A DNA stretch of 58,662 nucleotides, taken from NCBI RefSeq assembly GCF_002551815.1, contig NZ_NVPR01000080.1, positions 1 to 58,662 on the forward strand, given 5' to 3'. Made by a program: the position numbers and the translations under genes. Origin of the DNA: Bacillus sp. AFS098217 (GTDB taxonomy: Bacteria > Bacillota > Bacilli > Bacillales > Bacillaceae_G). The notes beneath the pieces are model-generated. The model saw only the letters and a list, made by a program, of their open reading frames with translations, searched no databases and had not been told where the DNA came from. Positions 1 through 6,894 of the stretch are shown here, one piece after another (the first letter of the stretch is position 1; every line of letters starts with the position of its first letter).

Positions 1-42
1 CGTTCAGTTTTCAGAGAACTCGTTTGTCGCTCATTTGCGACT
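1..42 (-). other. 5' leader of the next rRNA operon (partial)
   Basis: Read on the minus strand this stretch holds a small hairpin (GTCGC/GCGAC, 27-42) and then, at about 4-19, a GTTCTCTGAAAACTGA-like sequence. That resembles the boxA-type antitermination element and 'TTCTTTGAAAACT' motif found ahead of Bacillus 16S rRNA genes. The 16S gene itself would lie beyond base 1, outside the window. The assignment as rRNA leader is an inference from this motif plus the two strong upstream promoters. Confidence 0.7.
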
Positions 43-47
43 TCCTT

Positions 48-76
48 ATGTTAACATTTCTATGTTTCAATGTCAA
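48..76 (-). promoter_or_regulatory. rRNA operon promoter P2 (sigma-A)
   Basis: On the minus strand a perfect -35 TTGACA (71-76) is followed after 17 bp by TAACAT (48-53). Strength and position just before the boxA-like leader fit the downstream promoter of a Bacillus rRNA tandem pair. Seen directly; function inferred. Confidence 0.75.
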
Positions 77-133
77 CTAAGTTTTTTATTTCGTTTGTCG
101 CGTTTTGCTTTGTTGCTATCAGCGACGTTTATT

Positions 134-163
134 AATTTACCATACGTTAAACACTATAGTCAA
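134..163 (-). promoter_or_regulatory. rRNA operon promoter P1 (sigma-A)
   Basis: On the minus strand TTGACT (158-163) is followed after 18 bp by TAAATT (134-139). It lies about 87 bp upstream of P2, the usual spacing of tandem rRNA promoters in Bacillus. The -35 starts only a few bases after the stop codon of the 72-residue ORF. Confidence 0.6.
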
Positions 164-169
164 CACTTT

Positions 170-388
170 TTAATAAAAAATTCTTTTTCTTACATAACTA
201 ATACATTCTTCTGCATTCGCTACTTTTCGAAACAAACAAAAAATGATTTTATATCGTTCTTCCATCGTCTTTTTCACAACATTATGTATACGTTCATCCT
301 CAAAATCAAATAAAAGTTCATCAAGCTCTCTCTTTAATATACATTGCATTTCTTTCTGTTCTTCTCTTGTCATCATAATCCCAATCAA
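170..388 (-). CDS. hypothetical 72-residue protein
   Basis: I do not recognise this small protein. It is highly charged, starts in a Glu/Lys-rich amphipathic stretch (EEQKEMQCILKRELDELLFD) and carries two cysteines in its second half; there is no signal peptide or membrane segment. The start is a TTG at 386-388, chosen because GGGGTGAT, a near-perfect complement of the 16S 3' end, sits 6-7 bases upstream; the in-frame ATG codons at residues 5 and 6 lack a comparable site. It lies alone between divergently oriented pdaB and the tandem rRNA promoters, and its stop is 6 bp before the P1 -35. The Shine-Dalgarno match makes it a probable real gene; function unknown. Confidence 0.6.
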   Translation of the reverse strand: MIGIMMTREEQKEMQCILKRELDELLFDFEDERIHNVVKKTMEERYKIIFCLFRKVANAEECISYVRKRIFY

Positions 389-595
389 ATAATCACCCCA
401 ACAATTACTTACATAAAAATAACACTCTCATCGATTTTAATCTTTATTATCCAAGACCGTTGAAAGCAATCTTTGTAGAATTTCAATCGTATTGTCTATT
501 ATATCCACTACTTACGATATTAATTCTTTAGTTCTCTTTTCAAATCTTCATGCATATAAGTAACTGAAAAGGATTGGACAAAGGGGCGGAATATT

Positions 596-1360
596 ATGTT
601 TTTCTTTTTTATCACGAGTAAGCGCAGATTTAAGCACATTAGTTTAATAATTGTACTTTCCTTATTTACAGCATGGTTGCTTTTCTTAAAAACGTATTCT
701 CATGAATCTGCTTTCTCCACTGCTACTGGGCCAAAAGTTATTTATAAAGGCGATACCACTAAGAAACAAGTTGCATTAACGTTTGATATTAGTTGGGGAG
801 ACAAAAAAGCAATTCCAATCCTTGATACATTAAAAGAAAGAGAAATTAAGAACGCAACATTCTTCCTCTCTGCAGCATGGGCCGAAAGACATCCTGATAT
901 TGTCGAACGCATCCTAAAAGATGGCCATGAAATTGGCAGCATGGGCTACAATTACACATCCTACACTTCACTAGAAGCGAACGAAATGCGAAGGGATCTT
1001 TTACGTGCACAAGATGTATTCACAAAGCTTGGTGTGAAACAAGTCAAGCTCTTACGCCCTCCTAGTGGTGACTTTAATAAAACAACGCTCAAGGTGGCAG
1101 AATCTCTTGGTTACACCGTTGTTCACTGGAGCAATAATTCAAACGACTGGAAAAATCCTGGTGTAAATAAAATTGTATCAGCCATTTCTAACAATTTACG
1201 AGGCGGAGATATCGTTCTATTACACGCTTCTGACTCCGCACTTCAAACAAACAAAGCTCTACCATTGCTCCTGCAAAAATTAAAAAGCGATGGTTATGAA
1301 CAGATATCCGTATCGCAACTAATCTCTAACACAAGTGCAAAGAGTAAAGATATCAATTAA
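596..1360 (+). CDS. pdaB: PdaB, sporulation polysaccharide deacetylase-family protein
   Basis: A 254-residue NodB-fold protein. In B. subtilis PdaB is a mother-cell sporulation protein needed to keep spores intact late in development. An N-terminal membrane anchor (about 13-31) is followed by the carbohydrate esterase 4 domain. Visible motifs are TFD at 62-64, GHEIGS from 110, RPPSG at 154-158 and the LLH motif ending at His210. The normal metal-binding His pair of motif 2 is replaced by Met116 and Tyr120, and the second Asp of the TFDD motif is Ile65, so classical metal-dependent deacetylation looks unlikely. The ATG at 596 has a GGGGCGG ribosome-binding site. It is transcribed toward kbaA and shares a bidirectional terminator with it. 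Identity is secure; enzymatic activity is doubtful. Confidence 0.93.
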   Translation: MFFFFITSKRRFKHISLIIVLSLFTAWLLFLKTYSHESAFSTATGPKVIYKGDTTKKQVALTFDISWGDKKAIPILDTLKEREIKNATFFLSAAWAERHPDIVERILKDGHEIGSMGYNYTSYTSLEANEMRRDLLRAQDVFTKLGVKQVKLLRPPSGDFNKTTLKVAESLGYTVVHWSNNSNDWKNPGVNKIVSAISNNLRGGDIVLLHASDSALQTNKALPLLLQKLKSDGYEQISVSQLISNTSAKSKDIN

Positions 1361-1460
1361 ACCACTCAACTCTCACTTATCCTGTATTAGCAATCATCAA
1401 TAAGAACCCAAACCCATTGAATGAAGTTTCACGGTATGTTATCTAATATTTCTCTACACA

Positions 1461-1505
1461 AAAAGGATGTACCACCTCATATAAAAGGTGTTACATCCTT
1501 TTTTA
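1461..1505. terminator. bidirectional terminator between pdaB and kbaA
   Basis: A hairpin with arms AAAAGGATGTACCACCT and AGGTGTTACATCCTTTT (one mismatch, 8-base loop) is followed by T-runs on the plus strand and has the matching A-run for the minus strand. It sits between two converging genes and can stop both. Confidence 0.85.
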
Positions 1506-1514
1506 TTTTCCCCC

Positions 1515-2129
1515 TTAACTAGCTGCTTTACTTCTTTGTCCTATTAAACGATGTAATATAAGTAACTGATATGCATTGCACAATAAAAGTGGTATAACCA
1601 TTAAATATAGCCAATCTGTATCATTAACCCGAAGCGCTGGCACCCATTCGAGAATCGTTACAACAACCATAAAGAATAAAGCAGGTATAAACGCCTTTTT
1701 ATTCGTTTCTTTACTCTTTATATACGCTACAATGGCACCAAATATAAATAAAACCCCAGCCACAAGAATATTATTACCTAATGAAACATCTCCATTTGCA
1801 ATAAGCACAGATCTTAAATAAACGAAGTCAAACAAGACAAACGCAATAAAAAAAAGCTGAACCGCGTTCCAAAGAGAAGACGAACGAAACATTCCTAACC
1901 CAAAACGATGAACTGTTAAATAAGCAAAGAAACCCATCTGACTTATAACACTAAAAATAAAACCGACACCCATTAACCAAAAAGAAACTGCTAAAATCTC
2001 TCTTCCGTCGAAATTTTGAAAAAATTTAGCGTACTTGTCCCAACCTAGAATAAAGCCGATAAAGATTGTGCTAATCCCACCAAGAAACAACGTCGTAAAA
2101 AATAATCGTACCCACTTTCGACTATTCAC
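1515..2129 (-). CDS. kbaA: KbaA, activator of the KinB sporulation signalling pathway
   Basis: An integral membrane protein needed in B. subtilis for activation of the sensor kinase KinB, feeding phosphate into the Spo0A phosphorelay. The sequence shows about six hydrophobic segments separated by short loops and a basic C-terminus. I start it at the GTG at 2127-2129 (204 residues), because GGGGGAT lies just upstream; the in-frame ATG at 2150 would add seven residues but has no ribosome-binding site, and the B. subtilis protein is about 198 residues. It is convergent with pdaB and divergent from gerD. Confidence 0.9.
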   Translation of the reverse strand: MNSRKWVRLFFTTLFLGGISTIFIGFILGWDKYAKFFQNFDGREILAVSFWLMGVGFIFSVISQMGFFAYLTVHRFGLGMFRSSSLWNAVQLFFIAFVLFDFVYLRSVLIANGDVSLGNNILVAGVLFIFGAIVAYIKSKETNKKAFIPALFFMVVVTILEWVPALRVNDTDWLYLMVIPLLLCNAYQLLILHRLIGQRSKAAS

Positions 2130-2203
2130 AACCCATCCCCCATTATTCATATATTTCTAATTAAATTGTATCAATGACAATTTCAAAAAGCTAGCCATGA
2201 ACA

Positions 2204-2233
2204 TGTATAAATTCCTTAAAGATATTTATATTA
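2204..2233 (+). promoter_or_regulatory. possible sigma-G promoter of gerD
   Basis: TGTATA (2204-2209), a 17-bp spacer and TATATTA (2227-2233) match the sigma-G consensus (TGAATA/CATACTA) at 5 of 6 and 5 of 7 positions, 34 bp before the gerD start. Forespore-specific expression of gerD is known in B. subtilis; this assignment is by sequence match only. Confidence 0.45.
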
Positions 2234-2267
2234 AAAAAGAGAACTGTGTTGAAAGGAGCTCCCACTT

Positions 2268-2879
2268 ATGAAACGGATGCTGCTCGTTTTGGTTTCTTCG
2301 ATTCTGTTTACTCTACTTGTCGCATGTGCACAAGGAAAAGAAGCGAAATCCGAATTAGATTACGATCAAACAAAAAAAATGATTGTCGATATTTTAAAAA
2401 CTGATCAAGGGAAGAAAGCGATCCAAGATGTATTAACCGATGAAAAAATGAAACAAGCACTTATATTAGATGAAACTGTAGTAAAGAAAACAATTGAAGA
2501 TGCAATGGTATCCGAAAAGGGACAACAGTTTTGGGGGAAATTATTTAAAGACCCTGAGTTTTCAGCGAAGTTCGCTAAAAGTATGGGGAAGGAACAAACA
2601 AGCTTAATGAAAACCCTATTAAAAGACCCTGAATACCAAGCAGGCGTTATAGAAATTATGAAAAATCCCGAAGTAGAAAAAATGATGCTGCAAACTATGA
2701 AAAGTAAAGAGTATCGCCAATATTTGCAGCAAGTATTAACCGAGACTACGGAAAGCCCACTCTTCCAAGCTAAGATGATTGATATCATTGGCAAAGGTGT
2801 TCAAAAAGCCGAAAAAGGTGGAGGTTCTGAGAAAAAAGAATCTGGTGGTGGCTCACAAGGTGGGGACAAAGGACAATAA
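2268..2879 (+). CDS. gerD: GerD, spore germination lipoprotein
   Basis: A 203-residue lipoprotein that in Bacillus scaffolds the germinant receptors into clusters (germinosomes) in the spore inner membrane. The signal peptide ends in a lipobox LVAC with the lipidated Cys20. The mature region is helical and rich in Lys/Glu, with repeated short segments such as KDPE at two places; the last 30 residues are a Gly/Ser/Glu-rich tail. AAAGGAG precedes the ATG. It is a single-gene unit, divergent from kbaA, followed by its own terminator. Confidence 0.95.
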   Translation: MKRMLLVLVSSILFTLLVACAQGKEAKSELDYDQTKKMIVDILKTDQGKKAIQDVLTDEKMKQALILDETVVKKTIEDAMVSEKGQQFWGKLFKDPEFSAKFAKSMGKEQTSLMKTLLKDPEYQAGVIEIMKNPEVEKMMLQTMKSKEYRQYLQQVLTETTESPLFQAKMIDIIGKGVQKAEKGGGSEKKESGGGSQGGDKGQ

Positions 2880-2902
2880 TAAGGAAAATGACTATATATT
2901 GT

Positions 2903-2945
2903 AAATTCCCCATCACTATATACTAGGATGGGGAATTTTCTACTT
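2903..2945 (+). terminator. gerD terminator
   Basis: Arms AAATTCCCCATC (2903-2914) and GATGGGGAATTT (2927-2938), a 12-bp perfect stem with a 12-base loop, are followed by a T-rich run (TTTTCTACTTCTTTT). Confidence 0.8.
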
Positions 2946-2979
2946 CTTTTATTTACCTCGCTATATGCAGCCAGTAATG

Positions 2980-3025
2980 CTCTCACCTCAAACTTCAGCG
3001 AAAATAATGAAGTTTGAGGTGAGAG
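2980..3025. repeat. perfect 18-bp inverted repeat between gerD and salA
   Basis: CTCTCACCTCAAACTTCA (2980-2997) is exactly complementary to 3008-3025, with a 10-base loop GCGAAAATAA. There is no T-run on either side, so it is not an ordinary terminator, and the gerD terminator already stands 35 bp away. It may end salA transcripts as a barrier to 3' exonucleases, or be a member of a dispersed repeat family; neither can be decided here. Confidence 0.8.
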
Positions 3026-3073
3026 TTAATAATCAGCGAGAGTTAAAAAAACTCCACTAATTAAAGTTTCACT

Positions 3074-4141
3074 TTATTTCTGTTTCACAGATGTTCTATC
3101 AATAACTTGTTCAGCTATTGTTCGATAGATAATTCCTGTTTTATGTGTATCTTCGTATACTGATGGTGCAAAGTCTTCTTTATTCCAATCCGGTTGCTGA
3201 AGTGGAATTCTGCCTAGCACATCAGTTTGTAGTTCTGTGGCTAATTTATCTCCTCCACCTTTTCCGAATACATATTCTTTTTCACCAGTTACTTTACTTT
3301 CGAAGTATGCCATATTTTCAATAACGCCAAGAATGCTATGTTCAGTGCGCAGTGCCATTGCACCCGCACGAGCCGCTACAAATGCAGCAGTTGGATGAGG
3401 CGTTGTTACAATAATCTCTTTACAAGATGGGAGCATTGAGTGAACATCTAATGCTACATCCCCTGTACCCGGTGGTAAATCTAATACTAAATAATCTAAA
3501 TCACCCCACTCCACTTCTGTGAAAAAGTGATTTAGCATTTTACCAAGCATTGGTCCTCTCCAAATAACTGGTGCATTATCCTCAACAAAGAAGCCCATTG
3601 AAATTACTTTAACACCTAATCGCTCCACTGGGATAATTTTATCCCCTCTTACAATTGGACGTTTTTCTATGCCCATCATATCTGGCACACTAAAACCATA
3701 AATATCCGCATCAATAATACCGACTTTTTTCCCTAAACGAGCTAGTGAAATTGCAAGGTTAACCGAAACTGTTGATTTACCCACGCCGCCTTTTCCACTT
3801 GCAACCGCTAAAAATGTTGTTTTAGAATGCGAAGATAGTAGCGATTCACTTCCCTGCTCTTCTTGCGGTGGTGCAAACTGCGCTAGTTCTTCCTCCGTAA
3901 ATTCAGCAAAACGTAAACCAACTGTTGCTGCTCCAAGTTCTTTTACAAGTTTAACAATAGCAGCCTGCAACTGCATTTGTTCAGCAGTCCCTGTTTTTAC
4001 AATCGCAATTTTCACGCTCACATGCTCTTTCTCAGGCTTAACAGTTACCTCTTGAATTGCATTTGTTTCTTTTAATGTTTTATGTAGAAATGGATCAGTA
4101 ATCCCTTCAAGTGCCTCGACCACTTGCTCTTTCGTTACCAT
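3074..4141 (-). CDS. salA: SalA, Mrp/NBP35-family P-loop ATPase
   Basis: A ParA-like ATPase of the Mrp family. In B. subtilis SalA represses scoC and so affects exoprotease production; relatives act as iron-sulfur carriers. Residues 1-85 form the MIP18/DUF59 domain, followed by the deviant Walker A GKGGVGKS at 116-123 and a conserved PPGTGD motif. The C-terminal CxxC that binds a bridging Fe-S cluster in many Mrp proteins is absent: the segment after VIENMAYFES contains no cysteine pair. The start is the ATG at 4139-4141 (355 residues) with a GGGGG-rich site; an upstream ATG in the same frame would add 24 residues unlike the family. Confidence 0.92.
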   Translation of the reverse strand: MVTKEQVVEALEGITDPFLHKTLKETNAIQEVTVKPEKEHVSVKIAIVKTGTAEQMQLQAAIVKLVKELGAATVGLRFAEFTEEELAQFAPPQEEQGSESLLSSHSKTTFLAVASGKGGVGKSTVSVNLAISLARLGKKVGIIDADIYGFSVPDMMGIEKRPIVRGDKIIPVERLGVKVISMGFFVEDNAPVIWRGPMLGKMLNHFFTEVEWGDLDYLVLDLPPGTGDVALDVHSMLPSCKEIIVTTPHPTAAFVAARAGAMALRTEHSILGVIENMAYFESKVTGEKEYVFGKGGGDKLATELQTDVLGRIPLQQPDWNKEDFAPSVYEDTHKTGIIYRTIAEQVIDRTSVKQK

Positions 4142-4234
4142 AATTACCCCAGCCCCCTGTATGAAAAATAAAGTAATGTTAAATGAATTGGGTTTGTTCA
4201 TTTTTATTTTCAAAATAAATGCGTTTACATTTCC

Positions 4235-4245
4235 AGTATAACATA
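4235..4245 (-). promoter_or_regulatory. probable salA promoter (extended -10)
   Basis: On the minus strand TATGTTATACT forms an extended -10 (TRTGN plus TATACT, -10 hexamer at 4235-4240), about 95 bp before the salA start. The -35 region has no good hexamer, which an extended -10 can compensate for. Confidence 0.45.
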
Positions 4246-4276
4246 TTTTCCGAAAACTTCGTTAACGAGAGGTCCT

Positions 4277-4306
4277 CAAAAAAATCCTCCTTACTCAGGA
4301 GGATTT
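4277..4306 (-). terminator. cwlD terminator overlapping its own last codons
   Basis: On the minus strand AAATCCTCCT (4297-4306) and AGGAGGATTT (4282-4291) form a 10-bp perfect stem with a 5-base loop, followed by a T-run. The upstream arm encodes the last residues of CwlD (Asn-Pro-Pro) and the stop codon is in the loop and the start of the second arm. Confidence 0.88.
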
Positions 4307-5004
4307 CCTTTTTCCGTAAAGTAACGCAGTATCCCCCGGTATATCGCAGCTGCAACCTTTTGCTGATACTTCTCTGAATTTAACATATATCGTTCATTTA
4401 CATTCGATAAAAAGCCGGCTTCAACTAAAGCACCTGGTGTTTTTGCATACTTAAGTAAATAGACATGAGAGATTGTTTTAGCTGAACGATTTGTGTTTTC
4501 TAGACTCGTTCGCAATTCAGCTTGTATATACTTTGCTGCACGTTCATTCTCAATTAAAGAGCGATAATAAAACGTTTGTGCTCCCTTCGAGCTACTGCTA
4601 GGCAAAGCATTTAAGTGAATGCTCACAAAAAAATCTACATCAGGCTTATTAATGATCTCTACACGTTTTTTGAGATCCTCTGCTTTGCGCCTACTATATG
4701 ACTTTGTGTCTTTATCAGCTAAATCATAATCTCCCTCTCGCGTTAAAATAACTAAAGCACCTTGTTCTTGTAAATAATCTTGTACCATTTTGGTAATTTC
4801 CAGTGTAATGTTTTTTTCTACAATATCTTCCCCACCAACCGCCCCTCCATCTGGTCCCCCATGCCCAGCATCTAGCACAATTACTTTCCCAGATAAGGGT
4901 AAATTCCAAGCTCGCCACGATTTTGTAATTTGAAATTCTTGTTTCACCAGGAAAAACAATACAATAGCAGCCAGCACAAAAGAGATAATTCGAATTCTCT
5001 TCAT
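4291..5004 (-). CDS. cwlD: CwlD, germination-specific N-acetylmuramoyl-L-alanine amidase
   Basis: A 237-residue Amidase_3 zinc enzyme. With PdaA it makes the muramic delta-lactam of spore cortex, the mark recognised by germination lytic enzymes. An N-terminal signal or anchor helix (about 5-21) is followed by the catalytic domain with zinc ligands His48 (DAGHGG), Glu63 (EKN) and His130 (SIHLNA), and the catalytic Glu195 in VEAGFLSN. GGAGGAGGAAAGG stands just before the ATG. It follows ybaK after 66 bp and ends inside its own terminator hairpin. Confidence 0.95.
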   Translation of the reverse strand: MKRIRIISFVLAAIVLFFLVKQEFQITKSWRAWNLPLSGKVIVLDAGHGGPDGGAVGGEDIVEKNITLEITKMVQDYLQEQGALVILTREGDYDLADKDTKSYSRRKAEDLKKRVEIINKPDVDFFVSIHLNALPSSSSKGAQTFYYRSLIENERAAKYIQAELRTSLENTNRSAKTISHVYLLKYAKTPGALVEAGFLSNVNERYMLNSEKYQQKVAAAIYRGILRYFTEKGNPPE

Positions 5005-5070
5005 ACCTTTCCTCCTCCAGCTAGTCCCTCTAATTACTTATATGGGACAAGAGGAAAGTTTATGCTTCTC

Positions 5071-5499
5071 TTAATGCAGCTTTAAACGATATCTTCTTTC
5101 ACCCTTTTCGTATCCTTCGCGCCACCATACGCTAATAAATTGCTGGCATGATTCATAAAGTTGTTCCTCATCTTTTGATCCTATCTCTCGCGCGGTCATA
5201 CTCGTTAAAAAATGAAATAACATTTCCGTTAATTGTTGCTCTTCTTCTAAAGCTCTATATTTCACATCGAAAAAAGATTCGCCATAATAGCCAAATTTAC
5301 TATATCTTGCTCCTAGTAAGTACGATTCAATTCCTAGTTCAATACAATAATCTTCGTACTGACGATGCAATTCCTTCATATCAAAAGCATCACGGATATT
5401 TGAACGCAATGTTTTTAATGACAATTCACGGAGCATCTTCCGTTCATACTTCAATTGCTTTTCTTTTTGTTTTTCTTGTAAGGTGACAATGACATTCAT
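5071..5499 (-). CDS. ybaK: YbaK, DUF2521-family protein of unknown function
   Basis: A 142-residue cytosolic protein, matching Bacillus YbaK by position and by sequence style. The N-terminal 35 residues are Lys/Gln/Arg-rich and probably helical (QEKQKEKQLKYERKMLREL); the centre is aromatic (YLLGARYSKFGYYGESFF) and the tail has a WWREGYEKGERR cluster. There are no catalytic motifs, membrane segments or signal peptide. AGGGAGG precedes the ATG. It is the upstream partner of cwlD, so a sporulation role is possible by context only. Confidence 0.85.
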   Translation of the reverse strand: MNVIVTLQEKQKEKQLKYERKMLRELSLKTLRSNIRDAFDMKELHRQYEDYCIELGIESYLLGARYSKFGYYGESFFDVKYRALEEEQQLTEMLFHFLTSMTAREIGSKDEEQLYESCQQFISVWWREGYEKGERRYRLKLH

Positions 5500-5517
5500 A
5501 GTACTTATAAACCTCCC

Positions 5518-5531
5518 TAATACGTATTAGT
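5518..5531. repeat. 14-bp perfect palindrome in the ybaK leader
   Basis: CTAATACGTATTAG reads the same on both strands and lies directly upstream of the ybaK ribosome-binding site, between it and the predicted promoter. It could be an operator for an unknown dimeric regulator or a chance AT-rich palindrome. Confidence 0.5.
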
Positions 5532-5845
5532 CTAAACTTCTAAAGACGAAGCATACGTAAGAAGATGGCACTAAAATATTCCAAGCTATAATACAAAAAA
5601 TAAAAAAAACGGTGCAAAACCTTTCTTTTTAGATGAGAGAGCGCATCCGGCCATGCAAGAAGCGGTCAGACCTTTTTTCTGCTCCATGCCGTGTGAAAAC
5701 AAAAGGAATATACAGATAGATGCAGGTTGTCTTTTATTCTTCGTAGCAGCAACCTAGATAGTGAAAAGTCAAAATAGATTTATCCTGTAAACTCACGGTC
5801 GATGATGAAAGGTTTAATTTATATAGTTCCATTAATTAAGACATA
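5532..5845. other. gene-free stretch where B. subtilis has ybaJ
   Basis: About 390 bp separate rpsI and ybaK, whereas B. subtilis carries the methyltransferase gene ybaJ here. I see no coding sequence with a ribosome-binding site. The part from 5635 to 5760 is richer in G+C than the flanks and contains an inverted repeat AGGTTG/CAACCT (about 5723-5755), the palindrome GGTCAGACC and a long T-run on the minus strand (about 5597-5610). An untranslated RNA on the minus strand ending at that T-run is conceivable but unproven. Confidence 0.4.
5588..5617 (-). promoter_or_regulatory. possible ybaK-cwlD promoter
   Basis: On the minus strand TTGCAC (5612-5617), 18 bp and TATTAT (5588-5593). The -10 is 5 of 6, the -35 only 3 of 6. 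It lies about 90 bp before ybaK. In B. subtilis cwlD is a sporulation gene, so a sporulation-sigma promoter may exist that I cannot identify. Confidence 0.35.
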
Positions 5846-5876
5846 ATAAAAAACCCCAGCCGAGTGGCTGGGGTTT
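5846..5876 (-). terminator. rplM-rpsI operon terminator
   Basis: On the minus strand AAACCCCAGCC and GGCTGGGGTTT form a perfect stem with a 4-base loop followed by TTTTTTATT, 15 bp after the rpsI stop codon. Confidence 0.93.
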
Positions 5877-5890
5877 GAAGTTCGCAAAAA

Positions 5891-6283
5891 TTAACGTTTT
5901 GAGAACTGAGGTGCACGACGTGCGCCTTTAAGACCGTATTTTTTACGCTCTTTCATACGTGCGTCACGAGTTAATAGACCTGCACGTTTTAATGTTAGAC
6001 GGTATTCTGGGTCAGCTTTTAATAAAGCGCGAGAGATACCGTGACGAATAGCACCAGCTTGACCAGTGTATCCACCACCATTTACGTTTACAAGTACATC
6101 GTAGTTACCTAAAGTTTCTGTTGCAACTAGAGGTTGTTTCACTACTTCACGTAATGCAGCAAATGGGATATAGTTTTCAAAATCACGACCGTTAATGATA
6201 ACGCGTCCTTCGCCTGGAACTAGGCGTACGCGTGCTACTGAACTCTTACGACGTCCAGTACCATAGTATTGTACCTGTGCCAA
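5891..6283 (-). CDS. rpsI: 30S ribosomal protein S9 (uS9)
   Basis: 130 residues, full length. S9 sits in the head of the small subunit; its extended basic C-terminal tail ends in the invariant Ser-Lys-Arg seen here (QFSKR), which reaches the P-site tRNA anticodon loop. GRRKSS near the N-terminus and the [15 protein letters not shown] core are typical. It follows rplM after 21 bp with its own AGGAGGG site and is the last gene of the unit. Confidence 0.98.
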
Positions 6284-6304
6284 AGTAAGCCCTCCTTTAA
6301 TTAA

Positions 6305-6742
6305 TTATCCGCGAAGTTCGTAAACTTCTGGTTTTTGTGCTTGGTGTGGATGCTCAGCTCCAGCATACACATTTAATTTTTTAGACACTTGACGTCCTAA
6401 ACGTCCTTTTGGAAGCATGCCTTTAATTGCAAGCTCTAACATTTGTACAGGGTAGTTTGTACGCATTTCTAGAGCTGTTCTTTGTTTAAGACCACCTGGG
6501 TGGTTAGTGTGACGGTAGTAAATTTTATCGTTTAATTTATTACCTGTTAAATGAATTTTCTCAGCGTTAATAATAATTACATGATCACCCGTGTCAACGT
6601 GTGGTGTAAATGTTGGTTTGTTTTTACCACGTAAAATGGATGCTACTTCACTAGCAAGGCGACCTAAAGTTTGACCTTCAGCGTCAACCACATACCATTT
6701 ACGCTCAACTTCGTTAGCTTTTGCCATAAAAGTCGTACGCAT
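6305..6742 (-). CDS. rplM: 50S ribosomal protein L13 (uL13)
   Basis: 145 residues, the same length as in B. subtilis, where the protein also starts MRTT. L13 is an early assembly protein of the large subunit binding 23S rRNA. The family motifs [13 protein letters not shown] and YRHTNHPGG are present. It is first in the rplM-rpsI unit, behind its own sigma-A promoter and an L13-leader RNA structure, so it is probably controlled by binding of L13 to its own message. Confidence 0.98.
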
Positions 6743-6780
6743 TTGTTTCCCTCCTCGTTATCTTTTCCATAGAAAAAATC

Positions 6781-6840
6781 TATTGTTTATCTTAAACACG
6801 ATTTCCTTCCGGGGCTAATCGTGGTTTTAGAAACAATACC
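6781..6840 (-). ncRNA. L13 leader (ribosomal protein autoregulatory RNA)
   Basis: On the minus strand an outer stem TATTGTTT/AAACAATA (6831-6838 with 6781-6788) encloses an inner stem CACGATT/AATCGTG with a loop AGCCCCGGAAGGA. Size, location just after the promoter and 40-100 nt before rplM fit the L13-leader family known in low-GC Firmicutes. Structure seen directly; regulatory role from the family. Confidence 0.82.
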
Positions 6841-6847
6841 ATATGTT

Positions 6848-6876
6848 ATGATATCCTTTTGAGATTCTAATGTCAA
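6848..6876 (-). promoter_or_regulatory. rplM-rpsI promoter (sigma-A)
   Basis: On the minus strand TTGACA (6871-6876), 17 bp, TATCAT (6848-6853). It lies in the truA-rplM gap and would start transcription at about 6841, exactly at the beginning of the L13 leader structure. Confidence 0.8.
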
Positions 6877-6894
6877 GCAAATGTTACACCAGGA

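Noticed and set aside
541-560. CATATAAG as a sigma-E -10 for pdaB
   Set aside because: No matching -35 at 14-16 bp upstream.
5641-5700. Small ORFs of 33-34 codons on both strands in the rpsI-ybaK gap
   Set aside because: Neither has a ribosome-binding site, and both look like chance readings of the same GC-richer segment.
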